A stretch of DNA of 64,000 nt, from NCBI GenBank assembly GCA_016722065.1, contig JADKGX010000001.1:248001-312000 (forward strand), written 5' to 3'. Numbering within the stretch: position 1 is the stretch's first letter; each line of letters starts with the position of its first letter. The stretch is from Planctomycetota bacterium. GTDB lineage: Bacteria; Planctomycetota; UBA8742; UBA2392. Below, one piece after another: positions 25,544 through 35,300 of this stretch. The translations under genes were made by a program, and so were the position numbers. A model generated the notes under the pieces. That model did no database searches. It was given only the letters and a program-made list of their open reading frames with translations, and was not told the origin of the DNA.

Positions 25544-25643
25544 TCGACCCAGACCTGTCATGGCAGCGCCGGTAAAGCGCCGTTGACGTCGTCCCGCGCG
25601 CCTTTAGCATCAAGTCGGGCCCAAATTGAAACCAGGAGATAGA

Positions 25644-26291
25644 ATGAAGCGCTTCAGCTTGCTTGCCGTTGTGATGGCCGCACTTGCGGCCGGTTTCCTT
25701 GGAAGCGTCGTCAAGGATGTCGTGTTTGCCCCCAAGGCCGCCGACGCACAAGTCACCCAAAAGCCCGACTTCAAAATTGCCTTGCTGGACCTGGAGCGCG
25801 TTTCGCGGGCGTCCAAGAAGTTTCGCGAACTGAAAGTGGAATGGGAGGCCGTTCAGGCCAAGCTGAAGTCCGAGAACGACAAGACCGTCAACGAGTTTGA
25901 GTCACTCAAGAACAAGCTGCGCCGCGCCCAAAACGAAGGCGAAACTGAACAAGCCATGGGCCTGCGCAACGAGGCAACTGCCATGGAAGAATCCATGAAG
26001 GCGATCAAGGAAGTGCAGAAGAACTATCTGTCGGAACTGATCGAGCAATACCAGAAGCAGGTACTCGACGAAGTCCTGGCCGCCGCCGAATCCTACTGCA
26101 CCACGCGTGGCTACCATCTGGTGCTGCAGGATTACGAAGTCAAAAAGTCAGACTCCGAACTGTTCGCCGGCGGGTCATACTCCGAACGCCTGCTGAACAA
26201 ACCCGTACTGTTTGCGCCCGGCGTGATTGCCAAAACCAACCCCTACGTCACGGACATCACCGAGGCGGTGGAGGCGCTGGTCAAGGGATGA
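25644..26291 (+). CDS. skp: OmpH/Skp-family periplasmic chaperone
   Basis: 215 aa from the ATG at 25644, preceded by AGGAG at five bases. It has a hydrophobic N-terminal export/anchor segment (MKRFSLLAVVMAALAAGFLG). The OmpH strand FKIALLDLERVSRASKKFRELK follows, then long coiled-coil arms (residues about 75-155, rich in Glu/Lys). The closing part LAAAESYCTTRGYHLVLQD returns to the body domain. Skp holds unfolded outer membrane proteins and delivers them to BamA, encoded directly upstream. The stop overlaps the next start (ATGA at 26288-26291). Confidence 0.88.
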   Translation: MKRFSLLAVVMAALAAGFLGSVVKDVVFAPKAADAQVTQKPDFKIALLDLERVSRASKKFRELKVEWEAVQAKLKSENDKTVNEFESLKNKLRRAQNEGETEQAMGLRNEATAMEESMKAIKEVQKNYLSELIEQYQKQVLDEVLAAAESYCTTRGYHLVLQDYEVKKSDSELFAGGSYSERLLNKPVLFAPGVIAKTNPYVTDITEAVEALVKG

Positions 26292-26911
26292 CGCCTGCCG
26301 ACTTTCAAGAACTCTTGCGCAGGCGCCGTTCGCGGCGCCTGTTCACTGATCGCGACGTAGAACCAGAGAAGCTGGAGCGCGCCCTGCAGGCCGCCATGCG
26401 CGCCCCAAGCGGTGCCAACACCCAGCCCTGGGAATACGTGCTGATCGCACGCGGCCCAATGCGCGACCACGTACGCCTGGCCTGCGAACACGCCGATGCC
26501 GAGTTCCATCGGCGCAGCCCGCAATGGCTGCAACAGTTCTTTGCCGACCACGACATCACACCGGTCAAGGACTTCTGCCACGATGCGCCCTGGCTGGTGG
26601 CCGTGTTTGGCCGACGCGACCTTCCCTTCTGGCTTCAGAGCGTCTGGCTGAGCATTGGCAACTTCATCACCGCCCTTCAAGTCGAGGGTCTGGATTCACT
26701 GACCTACACTCCCACCCTGGGTCGCGATTTCAACAAGCTGCTGGGCGTCAACGAGGAATGGAACTGCCAGGCCGTGCTGCCCGTGGGTTACGGCCGGCCT
26801 GACGAAGCCCTGCAACCCCGCCCACGCATCGGGCCGGCCGACAAAGTTCAGGTCGTGGACGGTACCGGCAAGATAGGCCCCTATCACGCGCCGCTTCCGT
26901 TTGCGCCCTGA
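26288..26911 (+). CDS. nitroreductase family protein
   Basis: 207 aa. It begins with the FMN-binding signature RRRRSRRLFTDRDVEPEKLERALQAAMRAPSGANTQPWEYVLI, in which RRSxR and PSGxNxQPW are hallmark flavin/phosphate contacts. Later SIGNFITALQVEGLDSLTYTP fits the S.G.a.qNl.LaA..lGlg helix of the family, and VLPVGYGRPDEA ends it. It is predicted to be an FMN-dependent NAD(P)H oxidoreductase in the cytosol; substrate unknown. It is translationally coupled to skp by a four-base overlap, an unexpected neighbour for an envelope chaperone. Confidence 0.87.
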   Translation: MTPADFQELLRRRRSRRLFTDRDVEPEKLERALQAAMRAPSGANTQPWEYVLIARGPMRDHVRLACEHADAEFHRRSPQWLQQFFADHDITPVKDFCHDAPWLVAVFGRRDLPFWLQSVWLSIGNFITALQVEGLDSLTYTPTLGRDFNKLLGVNEEWNCQAVLPVGYGRPDEALQPRPRIGPADKVQVVDGTGKIGPYHAPLPFAP

Positions 26912-26949
26912 GCGTGCCAAGTGCAGGCACGCAAGCTATTGTGCCGACC

Positions 26950-28122
26950 ATGGCCCTTTCGTTCCAAACCGCAGGCGAGTCACACGGCCCGGCCGTGCTG
27001 GCCACTGTTGGCGGCTTTCCGTTTGGCCACAAACTCGACACCGCGTTCATTAACCAGCAACTCTCGCGCCGACAGGGCGGCTATGGCCGTGGCGGCCGCC
27101 AGCGCGTGGAAAAAGACGAGGTCACGATCCTCAGTGGCCTGCGCAATGGACTTACTCTCGGCAGCCCGCTGACCTTGTCGGTCGCCAACCGCGACCACCG
27201 CATCGATCTGGCACCGCCGGTTGCCAATGTGCGCCCGGGGCACGTGGACCTGGCCGGTGTGCTGAAAATCGGCTCGCGCGACGCCCGCGATGTCCTGGAG
27301 CGCGCCTCGGCCCGTGAAACAGCCGCACGCGTTATGGCCGGGGCCGCCTGCCAAAGCCTGCTGCGTGAGTTCGGCATTGAGGTCGTGGCCCACGTGCTTT
27401 CGCTGGGCGGCCTGGATGTGTGCGAACCGATGGACGCGGGCTACACGACCATTTTTCAGCAGGCCTCAGGCGCGCGCAAACTTCGTGATGCCGGCGAGTT
27501 TGCCACGTTCGATCGCAGCAAAGATGCTGCCCTCAAGGCTGCCATCGACGCTGCCAAAAGCGCGGGCGACACGCTGGGCGGCACGATTGAAGTCGTGGCG
27601 CTGAACCTGCCCCCGGGGCTTGGAAGCCACAACCAGTGGGACCAGCGCCTGGACGGCCGGCTGGCCCAGGCACTGATGAGTATTCAAGCCATGAAGGCCG
27701 TAGAAATCGGCCTGGGCGCCCAAGCCGCGCGCAGGCCCGGCAGCAAGGTGCACGACCCGGTGCTGCCCATCAAGCCAGCCTTTGGCCGGGCACCCTACAC
27801 CCGTGGCAGCAACCACGCAGGCGGGCTGGAAGGCGGCACCACCAACGGCGAGCCTTTGAGTTGCCGCGTGCACATGAAGCCGATCAGCACCCTGATGAAC
27901 CCGCTGCCCACGGTGGATGTCACCACCGGCAAAGCCGCAGCGGCCAACACCGAACGCAGCGACGTGTGCGCCCTGCCCGCGGCCGCGATTGTTGCCGAGT
28001 GCGCCGTGGCGATTGTGCTGGCCCAGGCCCTGCTGGAAAAGACTGGTGGCGACAGCGTACCGGAAGTGCGCCGCAACCTGGACGCCTACCTGAAGACACT
28101 GACAGCCTACGAGAGTCCATGA
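26950..28122 (+). CDS. aroC: chorismate synthase
   Basis: 390 aa from the ATG at 26950. The enzyme converts 5-enolpyruvylshikimate 3-phosphate to chorismate using reduced FMN, the last step of the shikimate pathway. Visible signatures are GESHGPAVLATVGGFPFG at the start, RRQGGYGRGGRQRVEKDEV, the RPGHVDLAG segment (RPGHAD consensus), RDARDVLERASARETAARV, GGLEGGTTNGEPL and RSDVCALPAAAIVAE. Length is close to typical. Its stop overlaps the ATG of the following LptF/G gene by four bases. Confidence 0.96.
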   Translation: MALSFQTAGESHGPAVLATVGGFPFGHKLDTAFINQQLSRRQGGYGRGGRQRVEKDEVTILSGLRNGLTLGSPLTLSVANRDHRIDLAPPVANVRPGHVDLAGVLKIGSRDARDVLERASARETAARVMAGAACQSLLREFGIEVVAHVLSLGGLDVCEPMDAGYTTIFQQASGARKLRDAGEFATFDRSKDAALKAAIDAAKSAGDTLGGTIEVVALNLPPGLGSHNQWDQRLDGRLAQALMSIQAMKAVEIGLGAQAARRPGSKVHDPVLPIKPAFGRAPYTRGSNHAGGLEGGTTNGEPLSCRVHMKPISTLMNPLPTVDVTTGKAAAANTERSDVCALPAAAIVAECAVAIVLAQALLEKTGGDSVPEVRRNLDAYLKTLTAYESP

Positions 28123-29234
28123 TATCGCGCCTGGATCGCGTGGTGATGCGGGACACGGCCTGGACGGCGCTGATTGCGGTGCTGGGCACGACGTTTCTGT
28201 TCACGGCGCTGGGGCTGTACCAGATTGTCAACCGCTTTGAAGTCACCCCGCGTTTTGCCACGCTGCTTTCGTTTGCGCCTTCACTGTGGATTTCGCTGCT
28301 GCCTTTTTCACTGCCGGTCAGCGTGTTGTTTGCGGCCTGCCTGGTGTTTGGGCGCATGCGTGCCGAGCGCGAACTGTTGTTGATTGCGGCCTCGGGCGTG
28401 CCCCCCTGGCGGCCGTTTTTCGGTCTGGCGCCAATCGGGCTGCTGGCAGCGCTGGCTTGCGCGGTGGTGGTATCCGAATTCGGCCCCCAGGCTTATGTCG
28501 AACGACACGGGCTGCAACGCAAGGCGCTGGCAGACTTCATTGATCACCCGCCGCAGGGTCCGCGCGAGCTGCGCTTTCCGGGCTCTGGCACCAGCATGGA
28601 CATCAGTTATGCCCGTGTCGATGGCGGCGCCTTTGAGTCGCTTTCGGTCATGGTGTACACCGATGACGGTCTGCGCGCTTCCCTGACGGCAGACCGCGCG
28701 CGCATTACCTATCAGCGCCAAAGCGGCATGATGCTTCTGACGGCCTGCGAGCAACCACGCCTGATTGAGTTCGACCCCCTGCAGGGCAACCCGATTGGCA
28801 CGCCACTGGCCGCAGACCGTATCAACGAATTGCGCGTGCCGTTTGATTTTGGCAGCGACGAAGAACCTGACGCGCCCAAGGCCATGAGAACTGCCGCGCT
28901 GCTGGATCGAGTGAGCCAGGAACACGACCAGGGCACGGAACGCGGCGCGGCCAGTGAACTGGCCCGGCGAATCGGGCTGTCGGGGGCCTCGTTGTTGTTG
29001 CCCTTGCTGGGGGCGTTGCTGGCGGCGCTGGTCAGCCACCCTAACCGGCTGTTTGCCGTGGCTGCGGGCGTGATTCCTTCCGCCTTGCTGTATTTTCCCG
29101 TGCTGATCGCTTGCCAGAACCTGACCGAAAAAAGCAATCTGCCCTGGCCCGTAGCTGCGGCGGCCCCGATGGTGCTGACTGCAATCGCATGCGCGATGGT
29201 GCTGCGCGTGCACTGGCGCGCCAGTTGGGCCTGA
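28119..29234 (+). CDS. LptF/LptG family LPS-export permease (first copy)
   Basis: 371 aa from the ATG at 28119, which overlaps the aroC stop (ATGA). It has six predicted helices with a large periplasmic beta-jellyroll-like domain between helices 3 and 4 (residues about 120-265), the YjgP/YjgQ layout. RLDRVVMRDTAWTALIAVLG is the cytosolic start and first helix. The helix 2-3 turn has the conserved RMRAERELLLIAASGVPPWRP (coupling helix to the LptB ATPase). Helix 4 onwards reads GLSGASLLLPLLGALLAALV. It extracts LPS from the inner membrane with its partner, probably the second copy at 30232. Confidence 0.88.
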   Translation: MISRLDRVVMRDTAWTALIAVLGTTFLFTALGLYQIVNRFEVTPRFATLLSFAPSLWISLLPFSLPVSVLFAACLVFGRMRAERELLLIAASGVPPWRPFFGLAPIGLLAALACAVVVSEFGPQAYVERHGLQRKALADFIDHPPQGPRELRFPGSGTSMDISYARVDGGAFESLSVMVYTDDGLRASLTADRARITYQRQSGMMLLTACEQPRLIEFDPLQGNPIGTPLAADRINELRVPFDFGSDEEPDAPKAMRTAALLDRVSQEHDQGTERGAASELARRIGLSGASLLLPLLGALLAALVSHPNRLFAVAAGVIPSALLYFPVLIACQNLTEKSNLPWPVAAAAPMVLTAIACAMVLRVHWRASWA

Positions 29235-29254
29235 GGGCGACTTGGACTGCGCGG

Positions 29255-30103
29255 CTAAAGACCCAGTTTGCGAACCAGACCCTGCATGCGCCGGGTGGCC
29301 AAAATGCGTGCCACCAGCGCTTCATCGGCACCGGCATAAGTTGCAAGGGCTGAGCGCAACACGGCGCCGCTGCCGCGTTCCGTAAAGTTTTCCAGAAACC
29401 GCCGAAGGTCGCGCGCGCGACGCACCAGCGTGGCTTTGCGCATGACCACGGTCTCAAGGTCAACAAGCCGTATGCTGCCCCGGCCGGCCTGAAGATTCTC
29501 TGCGTCGGCGGGTGAAACCAGCAGGTTGCCGGCGTGATAATCGCGGTGTTCAAAGCCGGCGTCATGCAGCCGGCGCAGCAACTGCAAGGACTCCTCAAAC
29601 AACCGCACAACGTTGCCGTGGCTTGGCGCGCGATCACCGGGCTGGGTTTCCAGCTTGATCTGGCGCAGCGTGCGGCCGTTGGGAATGTATGTGCTGAGCG
29701 TCCAAACCGCCCGGGGCGCACCGCGCAGGTTCACTGACCCGTGCTGTTCCACGGCGCAGATTGGAATTCCGGCCCGGCCAAGTTGGCCCGAAACCTTGCG
29801 TGCATGGCGGGCAGGATTCCAGCCAACGCGTCGCGCCGCGCGCTTTTTCCAGTCGGCCTGGCAGTTGATGACCTTGAACACCTTCAGTTCGCCGTCTTGG
29901 CGCACTAACGCCAGCCCGCCACGGCGCGAAAGCTGAATGATCTCGACAAAGTCGGCATGGCCCAGTACCCGGCGTGCGGCTTCGCTCATGTACTGCAGGG
30001 CTTCGTCGACGCGTGTGCCGTCGGGCGCGACGTGAATAATCCGGGCCGGGGCCAGGGCAGGTGCCCCCAGGGCTGGCGCAGGTTGTGTAAGCGACGATTG
30101 CAT
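29255..30103 (-). CDS. LPS-core/Kdo-type kinase-fold protein (WaaP/KdkA-like)
   Basis: 282 aa from the ATG at 30103; a longer start at 30163 is possible. It has an atypical kinase fold: GGLALVRQDGELKVFKVI carries the ATP-anchoring lysine. The catalytic loop reads RRLHDAGFEHRDYHAGNLLV (HRDxHxxN) and the metal site is IRLVDLE, with DxE in place of DFG. Arginine-rich segments could bind phosphate or LPS. The HRDYHAGN loop is shared with WaaP/Kdo kinases that phosphorylate LPS inner-core sugars in the cytosol. It lies between two LptF/LptG genes but on the opposite strand, fitting an LPS role. Confidence 0.75.
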   Translation of the reverse strand: MQSSLTQPAPALGAPALAPARIIHVAPDGTRVDEALQYMSEAARRVLGHADFVEIIQLSRRGGLALVRQDGELKVFKVINCQADWKKRAARRVGWNPARHARKVSGQLGRAGIPICAVEQHGSVNLRGAPRAVWTLSTYIPNGRTLRQIKLETQPGDRAPSHGNVVRLFEESLQLLRRLHDAGFEHRDYHAGNLLVSPADAENLQAGRGSIRLVDLETVVMRKATLVRRARDLRRFLENFTERGSGAVLRSALATYAGADEALVARILATRRMQGLVRKLGL

Positions 30104-30231
30104 CAGCTTGAACGATCCTTCACAAAACCGGCCTAATAAACGAGAAAAGTATATCGTACACAACGCCCCGTGCGCCGGTCTAAATCCCTACCTATTGTGG
30201 AGACCCGCCTGCGGGCACCTTGGCTGCAACC

Positions 30232-31281
30232 ATGAAGCGATTTGACCGCTACTTCCTGTGGGTGTTTGTGCAAAGCCTGCTGCTGGTGTTTCTGGTCTTC
30301 ACGACCTTGTTTCTTGTCGTGGACGTGCTGTTGAACCTGGACAAGCTTCGCAACTTTCCGGATGTCGCCCGCGGGGCGCTGTTGTTTTACGGCTACAACC
30401 TGCCGCCGATTCTTTACCTGCTGTACCCCTTTGCCGTGTTTGGCGCGGGCATGTTTGCCTTGGCCCGCATTCTGCGCGCCCGCGAACTGCTGCTGTTGGA
30501 AGCCAGCGGCGTCAGCCCGCGCCGCGCGCTGGCCGCGATCATGATTCCGTGCCTGCTGCTGGGTGCGCTGGGGCTGGGTTTTCGACAGTTCGTGCTGCCC
30601 GATCTCAGCCTGGCGGCGCGCGAAAGTCCCTACGGGGCATTCGAGTTCCGCAAGGGCAAACGCATCACCGTGCGCGACGACGCAGGCAACGTGTGGTTTG
30701 TCAAACGCTACAATCTGGACGACCGAACCCTGGAGGACGTACGAATACTCGACAAAAACGGCGCCAATGTGGTCGTGGCCAAGAAGCTTCAATGGCGCGA
30801 GGACCGCGGCGTATGGTGGTCCGCCGGCGAGACAAGCGTGTATGACCTTCAGTCCTTGACGTCGCTTGATGGCGGGGGCAAGGGCAAGGTTACCATCGAT
30901 GGCCAGCCGCCCTTTGGCAGGCTGCTGCCAGCCGATTTCGCACGCAGACGCCGCGGATACAGCGATCGATCGCTGCTGGAGTTATGGCAGGACAGCGGCC
31001 ACGAAAACACCGAGATGCGCCTGAACATGTGGCACGAACTTTGGTACCCCTTTGGCGGGTTCATTCTGCTGGCCTGTGGCGTGGGGCTGATTGTAGGGCG
31101 CAGCGGCAAGGGTCTGGTGCGTGCGGGCGCGCTTTCGCTGGCCTGCGTGATTGGCTACCAGATCAGCATGTTCTGGTTTGAGGCCCTGGCCGCAAGCGGC
31201 GCTTTTTCACCGGCGGTTGGCGCTGGAATCACGCCCGTGCTATTTGCCGTTCTCGGCGGCTGGGTCTTTGTGCGCAGCTAG
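30232..31281 (+). CDS. LptF/LptG family LPS-export permease (second copy)
   Basis: 349 aa from the ATG at 30232. It has the same six-helix/periplasmic-domain layout as the copy at 28119 but is only distantly similar in sequence. It starts MKRFDRYFLWVFVQSLLLVF. The coupling segment is LARILRARELLLLEASGVSPRRALA. The periplasmic domain covers about residues 115-265 and the last helices read GGFILLACGVGLIVGRSGKG. It probably pairs with the first copy as the LptF-LptG heterodimer. Its last 42 bases overlap the 3' end of the convergent gene. Confidence 0.88.
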   Translation: MKRFDRYFLWVFVQSLLLVFLVFTTLFLVVDVLLNLDKLRNFPDVARGALLFYGYNLPPILYLLYPFAVFGAGMFALARILRARELLLLEASGVSPRRALAAIMIPCLLLGALGLGFRQFVLPDLSLAARESPYGAFEFRKGKRITVRDDAGNVWFVKRYNLDDRTLEDVRILDKNGANVVVAKKLQWREDRGVWWSAGETSVYDLQSLTSLDGGGKGKVTIDGQPPFGRLLPADFARRRRGYSDRSLLELWQDSGHENTEMRLNMWHELWYPFGGFILLACGVGLIVGRSGKGLVRAGALSLACVIGYQISMFWFEALAASGAFSPAVGAGITPVLFAVLGGWVFVRS

Positions 31282-31791
31282 TGCCCGCTGCCAAAGCACG
31301 GCGTCTGTCACGCTGGGGCCAGCCGAGATATCGGCCCAACCCAGGATGTGCCCGGCCTTGTCCAGATAGATGCAATAGGTGGAAATCTCCACGCCCATCT
31401 CCTCAGCACTGAACTGCTGTCCGTGGCGCCAGGGGTTCGCCAGGGCATCCAGAAACGTCACTTGCGCCGCCGCCGCACGGCCGCCGCGACCTTCAAACCA
31501 CCGAATGTGGCTGGAGATGGCGGGATGGTCGCACAGGGCATTGACCATGTCCGACTGGTCATGCAAGGCGGCCAGATAGCTTCCGGTATCGGTAAACTTA
31601 CCCAGGCGGCCTTGCAACTCGTGCAGGTCCTGGGGTTGGTCCTTCAGCGCCCGTTGCGCGCCTTCCACGGTGACAGCGCGGCCGTGCCACCAAGTGGCCG
31701 CACAGCCCAGCACAAGCGCCAGGGCAACCAGCGCCACCAGTACCCAAAACAAGGGGCGGCGGCGGTTCGAAGGTGCCGATGTTGAATCCAT
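31240..31791 (-). CDS. single-helix membrane protein, unknown function
   Basis: 183 aa from the ATG at 31791 (MDSTSAPSNRRRPL). One N-terminal helix (FWVLVALVALALVLGCAATWW) anchors a soluble periplasmic domain. That domain has a basic/polar linker and a compact region with CIYLDKAGHILGWADISAGPS and an HIRWFEGRGG segment. No family is recognised. The 3' end overlaps the convergent LptF/G gene by 42 bases, so the C-termini share DNA. The terminator at 31840-31867 separates it from rpmH upstream. Confidence 0.7.
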   Translation of the reverse strand: MDSTSAPSNRRRPLFWVLVALVALALVLGCAATWWHGRAVTVEGAQRALKDQPQDLHELQGRLGKFTDTGSYLAALHDQSDMVNALCDHPAISSHIRWFEGRGGRAAAAQVTFLDALANPWRHGQQFSAEEMGVEISTYCIYLDKAGHILGWADISAGPSVTDAVLWQRALAAHKDPAAENGK

Positions 31792-31839
31792 AGCCTGTGC
31801 AACGCATGGCGAGACCATTCCAGCGGACAATTGTTACAA

Positions 31840-31867
31840 AACCGCGACAGGCAAGCCTGTCGCGGTT
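31840..31867 (-). terminator. rho-independent terminator after rpmH
   Basis: A 13-base perfect inverted repeat (AACCGCGACAGGC and complement, tight centre AA). On the minus strand it is followed by TTTTGTAACAATT. It lies 27 bases past the rpmH stop codon. Confidence 0.85.
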
Positions 31868-31894
31868 CAGGTGGTGTGTCGGCACTTCGGCTGG

Positions 31895-32140
31895 CTACTT
31901 GATCTTGCCGGCGCGCTTGCGGGCCTGGCGGCGCATTTCCTTGCGCACGCGCTGGCGTTCAATCACCTTGCGCGGGCCGCCCATCTTCTTTTCGCGACCC
32001 TCAGAGCTCACGGTCAGCTTCTTGCGGCCCTTGCGGCGGCGGCGCGAAAGCACCTGGCGGCCATCGGCCGTTTCCATGCGTGCGCGAAAGCCGTGCAGGC
32101 GGTTGCGCTTCAGGTTCGAACTACGGATATGCAGCTTCAT
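31895..32140 (-). CDS. rpmH: 50S ribosomal protein L34 with long basic C-terminal extension
   Basis: 81 aa from the ATG at 32140 (MKLHIRSSNLKRNRLHGFRARM). The L34 core is clear: K/R-rich start, LHGFRARMETADGRQVLSRRRRKGRKKLTV. Normal L34 is about 44-47 residues and ends there. This one continues for about 35 residues, mostly Arg/Lys with some Glu (SEGREKKMGG then PRKVIERQRVRKEMRRQARK). L34 lies in the large subunit near 23S rRNA domain III. The usual partners rnpA and dnaA are not adjacent. It is divergent from the 1241-aa protein gene and ends at a strong terminator. Confidence 0.9.
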   Translation of the reverse strand: MKLHIRSSNLKRNRLHGFRARMETADGRQVLSRRRRKGRKKLTVSSEGREKKMGGPRKVIERQRVRKEMRRQARKRAGKIK

Positions 32141-32354
32141 GGTTCCATCCCTCAATCGGGCCGGGGAAGATAAGCGCACGACAACCTGTGTCAAGGGGCG
32201 GTTCAGTGAGCGGTGCAACCCAGCGCGCGGCAACGACACCACTTCTCGCTGCGTTGCAGGTAAGCCCGTCTCGCCCTGCCCCACCGCCGCGCAATTCCAT
32301 TGCCTTGAGCCTTGGCCCGGCGCATGGTACCGGTGTCACGTTCTGGAGAGCCCG

Positions 32355-35300
32355 ATGCGCGCACTGACCCTGGCCGTTGTCCTTGTGCTGACCTGCGGCG
32401 TTGCTGCACAGGCACCCCAGCAGATTCAAGAGCTGCGCATTCAGGCCCTCAAGCTTCTTTCCGAAGACAAACCCGACCAGGCCCGACCCCTGCTGCGCGA
32501 CGCGATTGTAGCCGCAGAGTTGCACCATCAACCGGCCTGGCAGGCACGCTGCATGGCCGATTACGCCCGTTGCATGCTGCTGGGTGCCGCCAACGAAACC
32601 GAAGAGGCCGCTGCGCTGGCCATGCTGGGCGCGGCGATTCGCCTGGCCATTGAAATCGGCGAGGCTAAGCTTGAACGCGAGTTGCTGCACGAGCGCGCCC
32701 AGGAAGCAACAGATCTGGATGTCCTGGACGCAGAGCTGGCCAATGGTTTGCGTGAGGGCCTGGAAGCCATCATCCTCGACTACGCCAGCCTGGAAGACAG
32801 CCAGGACGACCCGCTGCCCGTCAACAAAGCGATCCGCATCTTTGACGACGGCGTTACCGGCAACCTGCACCTCGCTGGCGGCCGCACTGCCGAAGGTCTG
32901 AAACTGCTGACTACCGCGGCCAAAGAGGCCGGTAGCTTGAAGCTGCCGCGGCTGCAGATTCGCCTGCTGGAAAACGCCTTGCCCGGCTTGCCAGCGCTGG
33001 AACCCGAACTGCGCGCCCTGTATACGGCGCGCGGTGCCACCCGCAGCCTCGCCGCGCTGGATGTTCGCGTCGCGCCAGCAAAAGCCGAAGGCCAAAATCT
33101 TTCCGAATGGACTCGTCGCCTGCTGCGCGCGCTGGACGTCGCGACCCAGGCCGACGATGCTGAATTGCAGGCAGCCGCAGCCCGTGCCCTTGGCAAGCTG
33201 ACAGGCAGCGCGGACTGGACCACCATTGCCAGCAATGCCCTTGCCCGTCAACACTGGCAACTTGTCGCCCAGGCGCAGTGGGCCGCGCAGGACCCCTTTC
33301 ACCGCCTGGATGACGACCTGCAGGCCAGCCTGCTGGCCGCGCGCGGTGACCCGCTGATAGACCGCCTGTGCGTGCAACTGGACTTGATTGCAGATCCCGT
33401 CAGCGATGCCGCCAAAGACAAGTTTGCAAAGGCCCTGGCCAAAGCACTGGCCATCAAGGAACTACAACGCGACGCCCTGCTGCTGGCCGACGTGTCCGGC
33501 AGGCCAGAATGCGCCGCCCCGATTCTTGCTGCCATGTTGAAGGACTCCACGGGCCACTGGATGTTCCCGATCAGCCTGGAGGGGCTGTGCACAAAGCAGG
33601 ATGTCCCACAACTGCTTCAGCTGGCGGCAGTCAAGAACTGGCAGGACGCTGCGGCCGCAGCAGCCGCCGAGTTGTTTCGACTGAATCCGGACGCGATCGA
33701 ACCCCAGGTGCGTGAACTCGAAAAGCAGACTGACAACGGCCTGTTGCGCCCATGGTTGCTGGGCTTTCTGGCCCGCAAGGGCGATAAAGACGCGCTGGGG
33801 CGCCTGCGCGAAATCGCCACCAAGGGCGCGCCAGCCGATCAGCCCGTTGCCGCAGGCGTGCTGGCGGGACTTGGCTTTGCCAGCGGCGTTCGCGACCTGC
33901 GCGATCAGCTGTCCGTGGACAAGCCGCAATACGGCGCCCTGCTGGCCTTGAACCGCCTGCCGCGCACCTTTGGCGTGCACCTGGTTGGTTATGCCGCTGT
34001 CAACTTTCCGGTCATCGCCGCCCGTGGATACGCCAAGCGGCGGGTACCCTACCGGGCAGAATTAATGGAGGACAACAACTACGACGTCGTGCTGTTTGAG
34101 CTGCCGCAGGACCGCCGCGAAGCCGCCATCTGCGGCACCGGCGCCTTGCAACGCTACGACCAGGCCATGGCGCTGGGCGGGTCGATTGCCGATCTGTTTC
34201 AGTGGGCGGCCCTGCACGCAGGCATGACAGGCACAGAGGTTGATTCCGGCCTTGCCGCAGCGCCAGACGACACAGCGTTGACGGAGACAGCCCGGGCCGA
34301 GCGCGAAGGTGCGCCGGCCAGTGCATCGCTGACGCGCACACTGGTGCTGGTCGACAAAGACCCCTGCGGCCGCGCGCGCTGCCGCATCACGGCCGTTGCG
34401 CGCAACGCCGATATCGTGAACCAGGCGATGGTCGTGCCCTTTACCTACGACTACGACGTGGACTGGGTGGCCTCCGGCATTCTGGGCGCGCTGTACAAAG
34501 AGGTCATGGGCCAGATTGCCCTGGCCAGCCTTCTTAAAAAGGCCGAGTTGATCATTGCCGGCCACGGCCCGGTGACGGGCGAACGAATCACAGGGCTCGA
34601 CGGCAAACCCGCCCTGCGCTTTGCGTTGCCGGCAAAAACCGGCGAAGGTCTGGGCGACGACGTGGTGATCAGCCGCGAGCAATGGATCCAGGGCGTGGTG
34701 CGCGTGGAGTTCGAGTTCATTGATAACTGCGGCGCGATCAGTTTTCCGGTGCAGGCACTGGAACCGCCCCTTGGCGACAAGCCCGACTTGGTTGCCGTGC
34801 AGTTGATTCTGGACCCGCCTATGCCCCAGTTCGGGCGCCCTACGAACATCACCTTCATCACGCGTAACCAGGGCAGCGGAGTGCAGAAAGATGTCATGGC
34901 CTTTGCCCGCCTGTACGGCAAGAACCCGCAGGGCCCGGATGGCTGGCGCACGATCTATAGCCTGGTGTTTGCCGCCCGGGGTTGGCAGGCCGGCGAGTAC
35001 CGGGTGTTTGAATCACGGCCGCTGCTGGCGCCGGGCTACTTCATGAACACCTACAGCTACCTGTACAGCGCGGCCAAAGGCGACACCGAACTGGCAGGTG
35101 CCATTGACGCCGACAACGTGATTGAGGAATCCAACGAAGAAAACAATCGTGTCAGCCTGAGTCTACCGCTGACCTTGCCTGATGACCTGGCCCTGCCAAA
35201 AGCAGAGGCCGAAGCCGTGGAGGCACTGGTCTCGCCATTGGCGGATCTGATGGCAGCAACCACCATGGACGCATTGCAGGCAGCCTATGGCCGTGCGGCG

